A DNA stretch of 64,000 nt from Kitasatospora purpeofusca. GTDB lineage: Bacteria; Actinomycetota; Actinomycetes; Streptomycetales; Streptomycetaceae. The first letter of the stretch is position 1. Every line of letters begins with the position of its first letter. A model generated the notes under the pieces. The model ran no database searches, was not told where the DNA came from, and saw nothing but the letters and a program-made list of their open reading frames with translations. The translations under genes were made by a program, and so were the position numbers. The DNA is taken from NCBI RefSeq assembly GCF_000718025.1, contig NZ_JODS01000014.1:62001-126000 (forward strand). The letters run 5' to 3'. Below are positions 1 through 8,652 of this stretch, piece by piece.

Positions 1-549
1 GGACAGCCAGGTGCCCCACGGGGTGACGCCACCGGCGCAGTTGGTGGCGGTGCCGGCGATGCCGACCCACTGCTCGACCGTGCCGTTGGCCTTGGCGTGC
101 ACGATGGTGCAGCCGCCGGCCGCGCCCGGGTCGTAGACGTGGCCCTCGGTCAGCGGGACCGGGTTGGGCCAGTTGGCGCGGGCGCCACCCAGCTCGTGGT
201 TGACGACCAGCAGGTTGCCGCCGCGCTCGTCCTCGAACGCCGAGGTGCCGTCGTGGTTGCTCGGGGTGAACTCACCGGTGCGCAGCTTGGTGACGCCGGC
301 GCGGTTCACGACCTTGTACTTGAAGCCCTTGGGCAGGGCGAGCAGGCCGCCCTGGGTGTCGGCGACCAGCGGGCCGTAGCCCACGGCGAGGCGCTCGGCC
401 TCGGCGGCCTCGGCGGCCGGCGCCTCGCCACCGGCAGGAGCGGCGATCGCACCCGGGGCGGTGGCCAGGGCCTCCGCGCTGCCGGCGATCAGAACACCGG
501 CCCCGACGAGGGTGGAACGGTTGACGAAGTCCCGACGGGACAGCGACAT
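1..549 (-). CDS. PhoX/DUF839-family secreted phosphatase-like protein, 5' part only
   Basis: The 183 visible residues are the N-terminal part of a protein that runs off the left edge. It opens with a twin-arginine signal (SRRDFV, residues 4-9), a short hydrophobic stretch and an Ala-rich region near residues 30-38, so export through Tat is expected. The mature part has LPKGFKYKVV, NHDGTSAF and VNHELGG, which resemble the DUF839/PhoX family of metal-dependent alkaline phosphatases. The ATG start is preceded by AGGAG about eight bases upstream. A PhoP-type direct repeat lies about 100 bases upstream and fits phosphate-starvation control. The C-terminal half is outside the window, so catalytic residues cannot be checked. 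Confidence 0.85.
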   Translation of the reverse strand, partial: MSLSRRDFVNRSTLVGAGVLIAGSAEALATAPGAIAAPAGGEAPAAEAAEAERLAVGYGPLVADTQGGLLALPKGFKYKVVNRAGVTKLRTGEFTPSNHDGTSAFEDERGGNLLVVNHELGGARANWPNPVPLTEGHVYDPGAAGGCTIVHAKANGTVEQWVGIAGTATNCAGGVTPWGTWLS

Positions 550-647
550 GGCAGTCACTCCTGAAGGCTGGGGAGCCGACCGGGCGGACCCGGTGCGCGG
601 CGTGCGAGGTGTCGAGAACGGTCGTCGACGCCCAGCAGACTCCGCCC

Positions 648-669
648 GCCCGGTGAACAGCCGGTAAAG
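648..669 (-). promoter_or_regulatory. PHO-box-like direct repeat upstream of the PhoX-type gene
   Basis: Read on the minus strand there are two adjacent 11-base units, CTTTACCGGCT and GTTCACCGGGC. Streptomyces PhoP binds 11-base direct repeats built around GTTCACC. The site lies 99-120 bases upstream of the ATG at 549. Two units is the minimum for such a site and the first unit is degenerate. Confidence 0.45.
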
Positions 670-826
670 GGGACACCGCGTCAGAGCGGCCATTTGCCGA
701 CCGTATTCGAACCCATGACTCAACTTTTGCCATGTACCCACAGGTCACACCACCGGCCGGGCCCCGGCCACCCCCCGTTCGGCCCCCGGGAGGGCCGCCG
801 TTCAACCGGCCCGCCGCCCGGCCGCC

Positions 827-2077
827 TCAGCGGCCGGCCCGCGCCACCCGCCACTGCTCCCAGGCCGCCAGCCACAGCTGCTCGCCCATCCGGTGGTGCT
901 CCCCGCGCTCCCCGTCCCGCACCCGCTCCCCGTCCCGCACCCGCTCCCCGGCCCGTACCCGCTGCCAGGCCAGCTGGGCCGGCAGACTCGCCACCTCGCT
1001 GGCGAACACCGAGTACCGGATCGACTCCTCCACCGCGGCGTCGCCCTCCGGCGTCCCCACCACCCAGTGGGTCAGCTGGGACAGCCGCCGGAGCTGCTCG
1101 ACCATCGCGGCCACCGCCTCCGCCGCCTCCGGCCTGGTCTCCGAGGCGAGCCGCATCTGCTGACGCACCGCCGCCTCCCACCGCAGCGCGCCCGCCTCCG
1201 CGCGCGCCCCCCGCAGCGGCCGCGGCGGCCGCCCGGACCGCAGCCGGGCCTCGACCGCGGCGGCCTCGCTGATGCCGTGCGCGATCACCTCCCGGTGCGC
1301 CTCCAGTCCGGTGACCGGGGCCAGCTCGCGCCGCTCCACCGGCAGGCACCGGCCGCGCCGGGCGGCCAGCTCGCGCAGCAGCTCGGTGCGGCCGCGCAGA
1401 CAGCTCTCCGGGTCCTGGATCCGGGCCAGCTCGACGCCGCCCGGCGGCACCCCGCGCCCGCAGACCGTCACGGTGAGCCCGTCCACCCGGAACCGGCCCG
1501 CCCAGACCGGCTCGGCGCCGCCCATCGGGCAGCAGCCGGGCAGCGGCGCGCCGGACCACAGGCCGCGCCGGTCCTCGTGCACCTCGACGGCGTGCGCCCG
1601 GCCGTCGACGGTGATCCACTCGCGCAGCGCCCTGACCCGGCCCGGGGTGTCGCCCTCGTCGACCCCGAGCTGCTCGTAGACCCGGTCGCGCTCGTCCTCG
1701 ACCACGTCCTCCAGCTCGGGCAGCGGCTCGTACCGGTCGGCGCCCGGCCGGTGGGTGCGCACGGTGACGTAGGGGCCGGCCGCCGAGGTCCAGTCGCCGG
1801 TGCCGACCTCGACCCAGCCGGGAACGGGATCCGCGCCGCCGCCGAACGCGACCAGCGCGACCGGACCGCCCGGTCCCGCCGCGGGCACCACGCCGTACAG
1901 CGGGAAGTCGGCCGCGGCGAGGGTCCGGCGGGCGAGGTCCTCCTGACCGCCGAGGAACTCCTCCAGGTCGCCGACCCGGCACTCGCGCGGACAGTCCCCC
2001 GGGCGGCCGCACGGGTCCACCGTGCCCGCACCGTCCCCGTACCGACCGCTCCGACCGCCTCCGCTCGCCCGCGTCAT
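827..2077 (-). CDS. uncharacterised actinobacterial protein
   Basis: I do not recognise this 416-residue protein. It is soluble, with no signal peptide or membrane segment. The first 25 residues after the chosen ATG are Gly/Arg-rich. A mixed alpha/beta region follows (LYGVVPAAG, ALVAFGGG, TVDGRAHAVEVHEDR), and the last 200 residues look mostly helical and charged. Near the C-terminus the heptad-like RVRDGE is repeated, encoded by a short near-perfect DNA duplication around 895-940. A TTG 18 codons upstream is in frame, but the ATG at 2077 gives a more normal start. Its codon third positions are G/C, as in its neighbours. Confidence 0.65.
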   Translation of the reverse strand: MTRASGGGRSGRYGDGAGTVDPCGRPGDCPRECRVGDLEEFLGGQEDLARRTLAAADFPLYGVVPAAGPGGPVALVAFGGGADPVPGWVEVGTGDWTSAAGPYVTVRTHRPGADRYEPLPELEDVVEDERDRVYEQLGVDEGDTPGRVRALREWITVDGRAHAVEVHEDRRGLWSGAPLPGCCPMGGAEPVWAGRFRVDGLTVTVCGRGVPPGGVELARIQDPESCLRGRTELLRELAARRGRCLPVERRELAPVTGLEAHREVIAHGISEAAAVEARLRSGRPPRPLRGARAEAGALRWEAAVRQQMRLASETRPEAAEAVAAMVEQLRRLSQLTHWVVGTPEGDAAVEESIRYSVFASEVASLPAQLAWQRVRAGERVRDGERVRDGERGEHHRMGEQLWLAAWEQWRVARAGR

Positions 2078-2392
2078 CCCGCGCCGCACCCCCTGTCCTC
2101 GCCGTTCCCGCCGTGCCGTAGACCCCGGCAACGATACGTGGCCCGACCTGCCGGGTCATCAGGCCCTTTGCGCACCCGGCCGATCCGCCGCCGGGCGGGC
2201 GGCCACCGGGCACCGTCCCGCCCCCGTCCTCCCCCGGCCGGCCTGGTCCGGCCCTCGTCCGGTGCGCGTCCGGCCCTCGTCCGGCGCGCGTCCGGCCCTC
2301 GTCCGGCCCGCGTCCCGCCCTGTCCCGCCCTGTTCCCGCCGGACAGCCCTGCCCGGGGCGCCGCTGTCGGTCCCCCTCCCTACGCTGGCGGC
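2078..2392. other. intergenic region, divergent promoters and tandem repeats
   Basis: These 315 bases separate two divergent genes. They should hold both promoters. They also contain the 22-bp tandem repeat at 2247-2312, followed by two copies of a 10-base TCCCGCCCTG unit (2313-2332). I see no clear -10/-35 pair and no RNA gene. Confidence 0.5.
2247..2312. repeat. three tandem 22-bp repeats
   Basis: Three head-to-tail 22-base units start at 2247, 2269 and 2291. Each begins TCCGGCCCTCGTCCGG, and they differ only at the 17th to 19th bases. The array sits in the intergenic region about 80 bases upstream of the VOC gene. Confidence 0.85.
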
Positions 2393-2839
2393 ATGACAGC
2401 AACCACGGACTTCCCGGCCCGGCTCAGCATCGTCACCCTCGGCGTGACCGACCTCGACCGCAGCGCCCGCTTCTACGAGGCGCTCGGCTGGCACCGGTCC
2501 GCCGCCTCCAGCCCGGAGATCGTCTGGTTCCGCACCGCCGACTCGGTGCTCGGCCTCTTCCCGCACGACGAGCTGGCCGCCGACGCGGGCGTGCCGTCCG
2601 CGGGCGAGCCGGCCTTCCGGGGCGTCACCCTCGCGGTCAACCTGGAGTCCCCGGCCCTGGTCGACGCCGCGCTGGCGACGGCCGTGGAGGCCGGCGCCGT
2701 GGTGGTCAAGCCGCCGGCGCCGACCGGCTGGGGCGGCTACTCCGGCTACTTCGAGGACCCGGACGGCCACCTCTGGGAGCTGGCCCACAACCCGTTCTTC
2801 CCCTTCACCGAGGACGGCTCGCTCGACCTGCCCCGCTGA
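2393..2839 (+). CDS. VOC-superfamily protein (glyoxalase/bleomycin resistance-like)
   Basis: This 148-residue protein has the glyoxalase fold signature at its N-terminus (VTLGVTDLDRSARFYEALGW) and the closing motif GYFEDPDGHLWELAHNP, which carries the conserved metal-ligand Glu of the second beta-alpha-beta module. The family covers glyoxalases, extradiol dioxygenases and antibiotic-binding proteins, and the substrate cannot be predicted. The ATG at 2393 was chosen because the upstream frame is intergenic repeat sequence. The gene ends directly in a strong hairpin shared with the convergent gene. Confidence 0.85.
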   Translation: MTATTDFPARLSIVTLGVTDLDRSARFYEALGWHRSAASSPEIVWFRTADSVLGLFPHDELAADAGVPSAGEPAFRGVTLAVNLESPALVDAALATAVEAGAVVVKPPAPTGWGGYSGYFEDPDGHLWELAHNPFFPFTEDGSLDLPR

Positions 2840-2874
2840 GCCCCCGCCCGCCGTACCGGGCACCAGCGGGGGCT
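2839..2874. terminator. bidirectional terminator hairpin
   Basis: AGCCCCCGC (2839-2847) pairs with GCGGGGGCT (2866-2874). The hairpin lies between convergent genes ending at 2839 and 2882 and could serve both. Confidence 0.75.
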
Positions 2875-2881
2875 TGCGGCC

Positions 2882-4510
2882 TCAGCCCTTGGAGCGCGCC
2901 TTGAACGCCGCCTTGCGGGCCTCCTTCGCCACCGCCCGGTCCGGGTGCATCTCGCCGACCGCCTCCAGCACGTCCGCCGTGTACGGGTGGTCGACCCGCC
3001 ACAGCTCGCCCAGGTAGTCCGCCGGCTCCTCCGTCACCGGCAGCTCCGCCACCAGCTCGCGCAGCTGGTCCGGATCGCCGCCGGTGTCCAGCAGCTGGGC
3101 CGCGAAGGCGTCGACGACCGTCCACAGCGCCGTCGCGCGGTCCGGCGCGGGCACGTCCGCCGCGCCCAGCGCGACCAGCCAGGCCGCCGCGCCGCCGCCC
3201 AGCTCCGGATCGCCCAGCACCTCCCGCACCGCCGGTTCGGCGGGCGCACCGAGCAGGGTCAGCGCCGAGTGGCAGAGCATCCGCCGCATCGGGGCGTACG
3301 CGTCGCTGCCGCGCGCCGCCTCCAGCAGCTCGCGCGCCGCCGCCACCGGCTCCCGACCTTCGATCCAGACCTTCAGCTCCTCCTCGGGCAGCACATTGGC
3401 GGCCTCGCTGACACCGCGGAGCAGCGCGGCGGCGTCCCCCTTGGCCAGATCGCCGACCAGCGGCGCGTCGTAGCCGTCCTCCAGCAGCCACTGGCGGATC
3501 CCGTACTGGCCGAGCGGGGTGAGCCGGACCAGCCCGAACCGGGCCGACTCCGCCTCGTCCAGCTCCGCCGGCTCGCCCTCCGCCCCGGCCCCGGCCGCCT
3601 CCTCGCCCTCCTCCTCGTCGAAGAGCTCCGGGTCGATCGGCCGGTAGTCCAGCAGGCCCAGCTCGGAGAGGTCGGCGAGCATCGGGTCCAGGGCCACCAT
3701 CACATCGGTGATGTCGCCCAGCAGCTCGTCGCTCGGCTCCTCGCCCTCGGGGACGACCAGCAGCGCCGCCAGCACGCCCAGCGGCACCGTCTCGGTGCCC
3801 GGCTCGGCGAAGGCCGTGGTCTCGTAGAGCACCTGCAGCGCCTCGTCGAGCAGCTCGGCGGCCTCGTCCCTGGCGTCCTCGACCTCGCCGAGGCCCTCCT
3901 CGTCCGCCTCCGCCTCGGCGTCCCCGTCGTCCTCCCCCTCCAGCTCCTGGGAGTCCGCCTCCACCGCCAGCTCGCGGACGATCCCGGCGGCCGTCAGCCA
4001 CAGCTCCAGGACGGTCTCGGGGTCGCCCTCCTCGGCCGGCTCCAGGTCCGGGCCCGGGACGGCGACGTGCTCGCCGGCCGCCGTGGTGCCGATCTCGACC
4101 AGGTCCAGGTCGCAGGCGAGCGACCAGGCGCGCATCGCCTCGACCACCGCCTCCTCCGGGACGTCCCCCTCCTCGGGGGCGAGGCCGAGCAGCCGGGCGG
4201 CCGGGAGCCGGTCCGGGGCGGTGAGGTCGCCGAACTCGTCCACCGCCCGGTGCGGGGCCGCCCAGCGGGACAGCCGCAGCGCCCAGTCGAACATCGGGAC
4301 GGCCTTCGCCAGCGCGGCCAGCTCCGGTTCGGCCGGCAGCCGGACCGGCGGCACCAGCACCGCCGCGTCGTCCAGGTCCTCGTCGTCCAGTCCGTGCGCG
4401 GCGAACGCGCCGTACAGATCCTGCAGCTCCAGGTCGGCGGGCAGCACCGCGCCCTCGCCCGGGGTCCCCGCCGCCGAGGGGCCGGCGTTCCTGCGACGTC
4501 GTGCGGCCAT
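2882..4510 (-). CDS. large acidic uncharacterised protein
   Basis: This 542-residue protein was not recognised. It starts with a basic stretch (AARRRR) and is then strongly acidic. Asp/Glu-rich low-complexity runs lie around residues 185-225 and 305-330. Helical stretches such as LADLSELGLLDYRPID and LVRLTPLGQYGIRQWL look like winged-helix pieces. The C-terminal third (ALTLLGAPAEPAVREVLGDP and similar) resembles HEAT-like helical pairs, and the protein ends in a basic tail (AKEARKAAFKARSKG). There is no signal peptide or membrane segment. The ATG at 4510 follows an intergenic region with hairpins. Confidence 0.75.
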   Translation of the reverse strand: MAARRRRNAGPSAAGTPGEGAVLPADLELQDLYGAFAAHGLDDEDLDDAAVLVPPVRLPAEPELAALAKAVPMFDWALRLSRWAAPHRAVDEFGDLTAPDRLPAARLLGLAPEEGDVPEEAVVEAMRAWSLACDLDLVEIGTTAAGEHVAVPGPDLEPAEEGDPETVLELWLTAAGIVRELAVEADSQELEGEDDGDAEAEADEEGLGEVEDARDEAAELLDEALQVLYETTAFAEPGTETVPLGVLAALLVVPEGEEPSDELLGDITDVMVALDPMLADLSELGLLDYRPIDPELFDEEEGEEAAGAGAEGEPAELDEAESARFGLVRLTPLGQYGIRQWLLEDGYDAPLVGDLAKGDAAALLRGVSEAANVLPEEELKVWIEGREPVAAARELLEAARGSDAYAPMRRMLCHSALTLLGAPAEPAVREVLGDPELGGGAAAWLVALGAADVPAPDRATALWTVVDAFAAQLLDTGGDPDQLRELVAELPVTEEPADYLGELWRVDHPYTADVLEAVGEMHPDRAVAKEARKAAFKARSKG

Positions 4511-4867
4511 CGTTGCGCGTTCTCCCTACACCGAGCTTCACCGAGCACCATCGGGCTGCACCGAACGGTCAGCCGGGCCGGACCGCGGAGATCACCTCCG
4601 TGTACCGGCCCACTACCTCAGCGTATAGGCCGGGCACCCCCGATGCCCGGCCTCAAGGGGCGCGCGCCGCGAGCGCGCGCCCACCCCTTATCCTTCGAAG
4701 TCGGTACCGCGCACAACCCCGCGCGCACCGACGGGCAACGTAGCCCCGCTCTCGCTCACCTGCACCACCAGGGAGCCCGCACCGAGGCCACCACCACAGC
4801 GCCCAGGACGGGCGCGCCGGCACACCCCGCCGACCCGCGTGGTGCCCGGCCACAGGAGACCCCTGCC
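4511..4867. promoter_or_regulatory. divergent promoter region with two adjacent hairpins
   Basis: Between the acidic-protein gene and the MFS gene lie two inverted repeats. GGCCGGGCA/TGCCCGGCC has arms at 4628-4636 and 4644-4652. GGGCGCGCGC/GCGCGCGCCC has arms at 4658-4667 and 4673-4682. Three copies of CACCGA(G/A) occur at about 4530-4565. The region presumably carries both promoters. No coding sequence was recognised. Confidence 0.5.
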
Positions 4868-6199
4868 ATGGCGGACCTCTCCCCCGCCGGCTCCGGCCTG
4901 CGCACCGCGCAGCTCGACGGACGCCGACTGTCGGAGGCCCTGCTTCCCCTGGAGCTCGCGCCCCGCGCCCAGCTCCGGCTCGCCGCGATCAGCCGCTGGA
5001 ACGCGCTGCGCGGTGTCCGCGTCGGCCTCGTCGGCGCTGCCCTGCTGCTCATGCTCATCGGCGCCAATCTGGCGACGCCGATCTACTCGCTGCTCCAGCA
5101 ACAGCTGCACCTGACCGCGCTGGACACCACCGTCCTGTTCGCGATCTACGTGTTCGCACTCGTCCCGGTACTGGCCGTGGTCGGCCACTGGTCCGACCAC
5201 CTGGGCCGCCGCGCCCTGATCCTGCCCGCCGTGGCGCTGTCCGCCGTCGGCGACGTCGTGTTCGCCACCTCCGGCAGCTTCTGGCAGCTCGCCGCCGGCC
5301 GCGCCGTCCAGGGCATAGCCGTCGGCCTGACCACCGGCGCCGCCGGGGCCGCCCTCGGCGACCTGCTGCCCGACCGGCCGACCCTGGCCGCCAAGATCAC
5401 CCTGGCGTGCTCGGCCGGCGGCGTCGCGCTCGGCCCGGTGGTCGGCGCCCTGCTGGCGGGCGGCTCCGACCCGCTGCTCAGCCCGTTCCTGCTGCACGCC
5501 ATCGCCCTCCTCGCGCTCTGCGTGCCGCTGGCCCTGGTCCACCCCCGGATGCCCGGCCGCAACCGCCCGCCGGCCGACCCGCCCCGGATCACCACCCCGG
5601 CCCACCTGCGCCCGCAGCGCCTGCGGCTGCCGCACACCGGCCGCCGCGAGTTCCTGCTCGCCGCCACGGCCGGGTTCATCTCCTACGCGGTCTTCGGCGT
5701 CTACCTCAGCCTGGCCCCGGCCTTCGCCACCAAGCTGCTGCACACCGACTCCAAGCTGATCGGCGCCGTGGTCGCGGCCCTGCTGCTCGGATCCTCGGCA
5801 CTCGTCCAGCTGCTGGTCCCGCCGACCGCCGACCGCGTGGTCATCGCCCTCGGCATGACCGGCCTGGCCGCCGGCCTGGCCCTGGTCGTCACCGCCGGGT
5901 ACACCGGCACCCCGGCGCTGCTCTTCATCGGCAGCGTCCTCGGCGGCGCCTGCCAGGGCATCGCCTTCCGCTCCCTGTTCACCACCGCCGTCGGCGCGAT
6001 GAACCCGGAACGGAGGGGCTCCGAGCTCTCCTCCCTCTGGGTCATCGTCTACCTCGGCTCCTCCCTCCCCATCGTCGCCGTCGGCGCCCTCGTCCAGTCC
6101 TACGGCCTGCTCCCCGCCGTCAGCGGCTTCGCGATCCTCGCGGCCACCCTCTGCGCCGCCCTGGCCGTCGCCGTCGCCCGCAAGCCCAAGCCGGCCTGA
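4868..6199 (+). CDS. MFS transporter
   Basis: This 443-residue major facilitator has about 12 hydrophobic segments. The loop 2-3 signature is present (GHWSDHLGRRAL, about residue 105), followed by the TM5 motif region GGVALGPVVGALLAGG. A longer central cytoplasmic loop (about residues 225-255, Pro/Arg-rich) separates the two halves. The start is the ATG preceded by CAGGAG. About 45 residues precede the first membrane segment. The substrate is unknown, and drug or metabolite efflux is the usual role of such proteins. A very strong terminator follows. Confidence 0.9.
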   Translation: MADLSPAGSGLRTAQLDGRRLSEALLPLELAPRAQLRLAAISRWNALRGVRVGLVGAALLLMLIGANLATPIYSLLQQQLHLTALDTTVLFAIYVFALVPVLAVVGHWSDHLGRRALILPAVALSAVGDVVFATSGSFWQLAAGRAVQGIAVGLTTGAAGAALGDLLPDRPTLAAKITLACSAGGVALGPVVGALLAGGSDPLLSPFLLHAIALLALCVPLALVHPRMPGRNRPPADPPRITTPAHLRPQRLRLPHTGRREFLLAATAGFISYAVFGVYLSLAPAFATKLLHTDSKLIGAVVAALLLGSSALVQLLVPPTADRVVIALGMTGLAAGLALVVTAGYTGTPALLFIGSVLGGACQGIAFRSLFTTAVGAMNPERRGSELSSLWVIVYLGSSLPIVAVGALVQSYGLLPAVSGFAILAATLCAALAVAVARKPKPA

Positions 6200-6214
6200 C
6201 CGCCACGCACACCG

Positions 6215-6264
6215 AACGCCGCTGCCCGGGACTCCTACGGAAGTCCCGGGCAGCGGCGTTTTGG
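6215..6264 (+). terminator. strong terminator after the MFS gene
   Basis: A 19-base perfect inverted repeat has arms at 6215-6233 and 6242-6260 around an 8-base loop, followed by TTTTGG. It ends the MFS transcript. On the other strand it forms the distal end of the inverted repeat at 6249-6414. Confidence 0.85.
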
Positions 6265-6414
6265 CACCTCGGCCGCACGCCGGGTGAACACCCGCGCATC
6301 ATCCGCTTCGTTGGGCAGTTCTCCCGCCGTTCCCCACCGTCCACCCCCCAGCGCCGGGTGCCCGCCCCGGCCCCGCCCGCGCGCCGCCGAGCGGCGCGCG
6401 GGCGCTGATGCAGC
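6249..6414 (-). repeat. left copy of a ~160-bp structured inverted repeat flanking the accessory island
   Basis: Read on the minus strand this begins GCTGCATCAGC. A 13-bp GC-rich hairpin follows (arms at 6375-6387 and 6391-6403), then a 26-base core at 6324-6349 identical to 13304-13329. Next come an (A/G)CTGC(C/T)CAACGA box, a GGGTG..CACCC hairpin, and AAACGCCGCTGCC at the foot of the terminator. It starts about 95 bases downstream of the Uma2-type gene, on that gene's strand. Confidence 0.8.
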
Positions 6415-6509
6415 GGGGGCAACGTGCCCGCCGGGAAAGAGAGGCCCCCGAATGAGCACGATCCCCAGCGCGGCGAGGCACTCGGGCGGGCGGCGGCGTT
6501 CCACCACGC

Positions 6510-7154
6510 CTACGTGCGCCAGGGCCTCCAGGCACCGGTGTCGATCTCGACATCGAACGGCCCCGGCAGTCGGACGGCCTCGCCGAACTTCCACTCACCC
6601 AGGGTTCGGTACGCAGCCTCAGCCCTGTTCGGCTCGCCGAACAGGGTGACGCCCGACTGCTGCGGGTCCCGGTCCACCAGCAGGTAGTAGGGCACCCCGC
6701 TCCGCGCGTAACCGCTCCACTTGGTGGGCTTGCCGGACACCGGGCGCCGGTCGTTGTGTGCGCCGGGGTACGCAGTGACCTCGGCGACCAGGCTGATCTC
6801 GTCCGGGCGAAGATATCGGTCCCCCGCGTTTGCCAGCAGATCCACCTCAGCGCTCACCAGGGCGAGGTCGGGACAGTAACCGTCCCCTTCGGCAAGATCG
6901 ACACCAACGTGCTGCAACACCTGCCACGGGAAGCCTTGATCCCTGGACTCGGCGCGGAACAGCCCTTGATGCAGGTCCGAGAGGATCGCAGCGTGAACCA
7001 CCGGTGGATACGGTGCCACGACGAACTCGCCACCGATCGCTTCTACCCGCAACCGCTCAGGCAGCCCGAGATGCTCGTCGAGTTCGCCCCGAACCCAGAG
7101 CGCATACGGCGACTCGGGCAGGACCCACTGCCCGGCAGCAACAACGAACGACAT
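6510..7154 (-). CDS. Uma2-family (DUF820) putative endonuclease
   Basis: This 214-residue protein is of the Uma2 type, a PD-(D/E)XK-like fold abundant in Streptomyces and cyanobacteria. The N-terminus has LGLPERLRVEAIGGEFVVAPYP. The centre has YCPDLALVSAEVD, the usual PD motif, followed by LVAEVTAYPGAHND, the usual E-x-(S/T) strand. A TKWSGYARSGVPYYLLVDRD segment closes the fold. The ATG at 7154 is preferred over an in-frame start 17 codons upstream, because AAGG lies before it and family members begin near this point. The real role of the family is unclear. It is the leftmost gene of the island. Confidence 0.85.
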   Translation of the reverse strand: MSFVVAAGQWVLPESPYALWVRGELDEHLGLPERLRVEAIGGEFVVAPYPPVVHAAILSDLHQGLFRAESRDQGFPWQVLQHVGVDLAEGDGYCPDLALVSAEVDLLANAGDRYLRPDEISLVAEVTAYPGAHNDRRPVSGKPTKWSGYARSGVPYYLLVDRDPQQSGVTLFGEPNRAEAAYRTLGEWKFGEAVRLPGPFDVEIDTGAWRPWRT

Positions 7155-7377
7155 GCCCCCAGCCTTGCCGCCCCGTCGCAGACAGAGCACTGCCGCCCAA
7201 GCCATTCCCCCGAAGGAGCGGTTTGGGTGGCAGTGGATTGACGTTCTGCTCGTCCGTCCGACGTTGGGCCGTTAAGGCCGACAGAACGAGGCCACCGGTT
7301 TCGCGGCGACCGTGTTCGTGCGCCGGAGCGGGTTACGGGCCCGTCCGGACCCCACCCCCCGCTACGTCCGATCCGCA

Positions 7378-8652
7378 TCAACCAACCAGCGCCTCGCCGA
7401 GCCGTGTGTGAGCCGATCCGGCGAGGGTGCGGTGAAGGGCCTCGGCACGGGAGCGGACCAGCCCGTCCCGGAACCCCGCCGGCAGCTGCTGCCAAACCCC
7501 AACGGCCATGTCAGCGGCCGCGGCCGGGTCGCCGTCCATGCTCAGGCAGGTCGCGGCGTCCATGGTCAGCAGGGCCCTGGTCATGACGGACGGCGATTTG
7601 GTGAGGGCGAGGGCTGCTTCCTGTTCGGCGTTTGCTTCACGGGTGCGGCCCATCAGCGTGAACGCCTGGGACAGGTGGACGTGGTGCTTCTGGAGCGGGT
7701 AGCCGAACCAGGTGTCGGCGGCCTGCGCGGTGTTGAGGTGTTCGGCGACGTTGCGGGCGTCGGCGACCGCGCGAAGGGCTCCTCGGTGGTCACCGATGGA
7801 GGCCAGGGCGCGCGCGGTGACGGCGGCGGCCAGGGCTGCGGCGGCCGTGGGGGTTCGGCCCGCCTCGCGGCGGGCGCTGATGGCCAGGTTCGCGGCGGCG
7901 TTCGGAGCGCCGTAGTTGAGCGGGACCATCGCGTGCCGGGCCAGGACCCAGGCGAGCATGTACTGGTCGCCGGATTCGCGGGCAGCCTTCTCGGCGGTGG
8001 CGAACCAGCCGTGGGAGTCACGCTGGTCGCCTCGGTCGTGCTGGATGATCGCGACCAGTCCGGTGATCCCGGCTGCGGTGCGGGCCAGGTCGGTTCGGGT
8101 GCCGGCGGGGTGCGGGCGGCTGAGGACGGCTTGCAGGAGGCCGAGGTCCTGGCGCATCTGAGCCAGCACGATGCCGGGCGCCCGACCGCGGTAGCCGCCG
8201 CGGTGGCGTTCGAACGCCCCGTCGAGGTAGGCGAGATCGCCGGCGTCGGAACCGGATAGGCCGGCGTCGATCCCCTCTCGTGCCTCCGCGATGCCGGGCA
8301 GCGCGGCGACCCCTGTCGCCAGTGCCGCCGCGCCGAGAAACTGTCGTCGATTCACCGCCGTACCCTCCTCTCCTTCGTCGTCGACCGGCTGCTGGTGGAG
8401 CTTGCGCCAGCGCCGCGAGACGGCCACCGCTCGGGCGACCTCCTCCACCGAGAGCCCGTATCCGTCGGCCAGCAGCTGGCGCCACCTCGGGGTCGGCAGG
8501 CGTCGCTCGGTCTCCCAGCGCTTCAGGTTCTCCGGGTCGAACCACGTGCCGCCTTGAGCGTCCTGCAGGAGCCGGGCCTGCTCTTCGCGGGTGAGTTCGG
8601 CAGTCTCCCGGATCCGCCTCAGCACGGCGCCGATGCCGTCTGGTGCCATCAT
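7378..8652 (-). CDS. XRE-type helix-turn-helix regulator with C-terminal helical repeat domain
   Basis: This 424-residue regulator has an N-terminal XRE/Cro HTH (IGAVLRRIRETAELTREEQARLL to NLKRWETERRLPTPRWRQLL, about residues 7-60). A linker follows, then the RRQFLGAAALATG segment typical of this Streptomyces family (about residues 102-115). The remainder is a TPR-like all-helical domain (GWFATAEKAARESGDQY, HRGALRAVADARNVAEHL). The first of two consecutive ATGs was taken as the start. It is divergent from the ATPase gene at 8873, an arrangement often seen for such regulator pairs. The ligand is unknown. Confidence 0.88.
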   Translation of the reverse strand: MMAPDGIGAVLRRIRETAELTREEQARLLQDAQGGTWFDPENLKRWETERRLPTPRWRQLLADGYGLSVEEVARAVAVSRRWRKLHQQPVDDEGEEGTAVNRRQFLGAAALATGVAALPGIAEAREGIDAGLSGSDAGDLAYLDGAFERHRGGYRGRAPGIVLAQMRQDLGLLQAVLSRPHPAGTRTDLARTAAGITGLVAIIQHDRGDQRDSHGWFATAEKAARESGDQYMLAWVLARHAMVPLNYGAPNAAANLAISARREAGRTPTAAAALAAAVTARALASIGDHRGALRAVADARNVAEHLNTAQAADTWFGYPLQKHHVHLSQAFTLMGRTREANAEQEAALALTKSPSVMTRALLTMDAATCLSMDGDPAAAADMAVGVWQQLPAGFRDGLVRSRAEALHRTLAGSAHTRLGEALVG

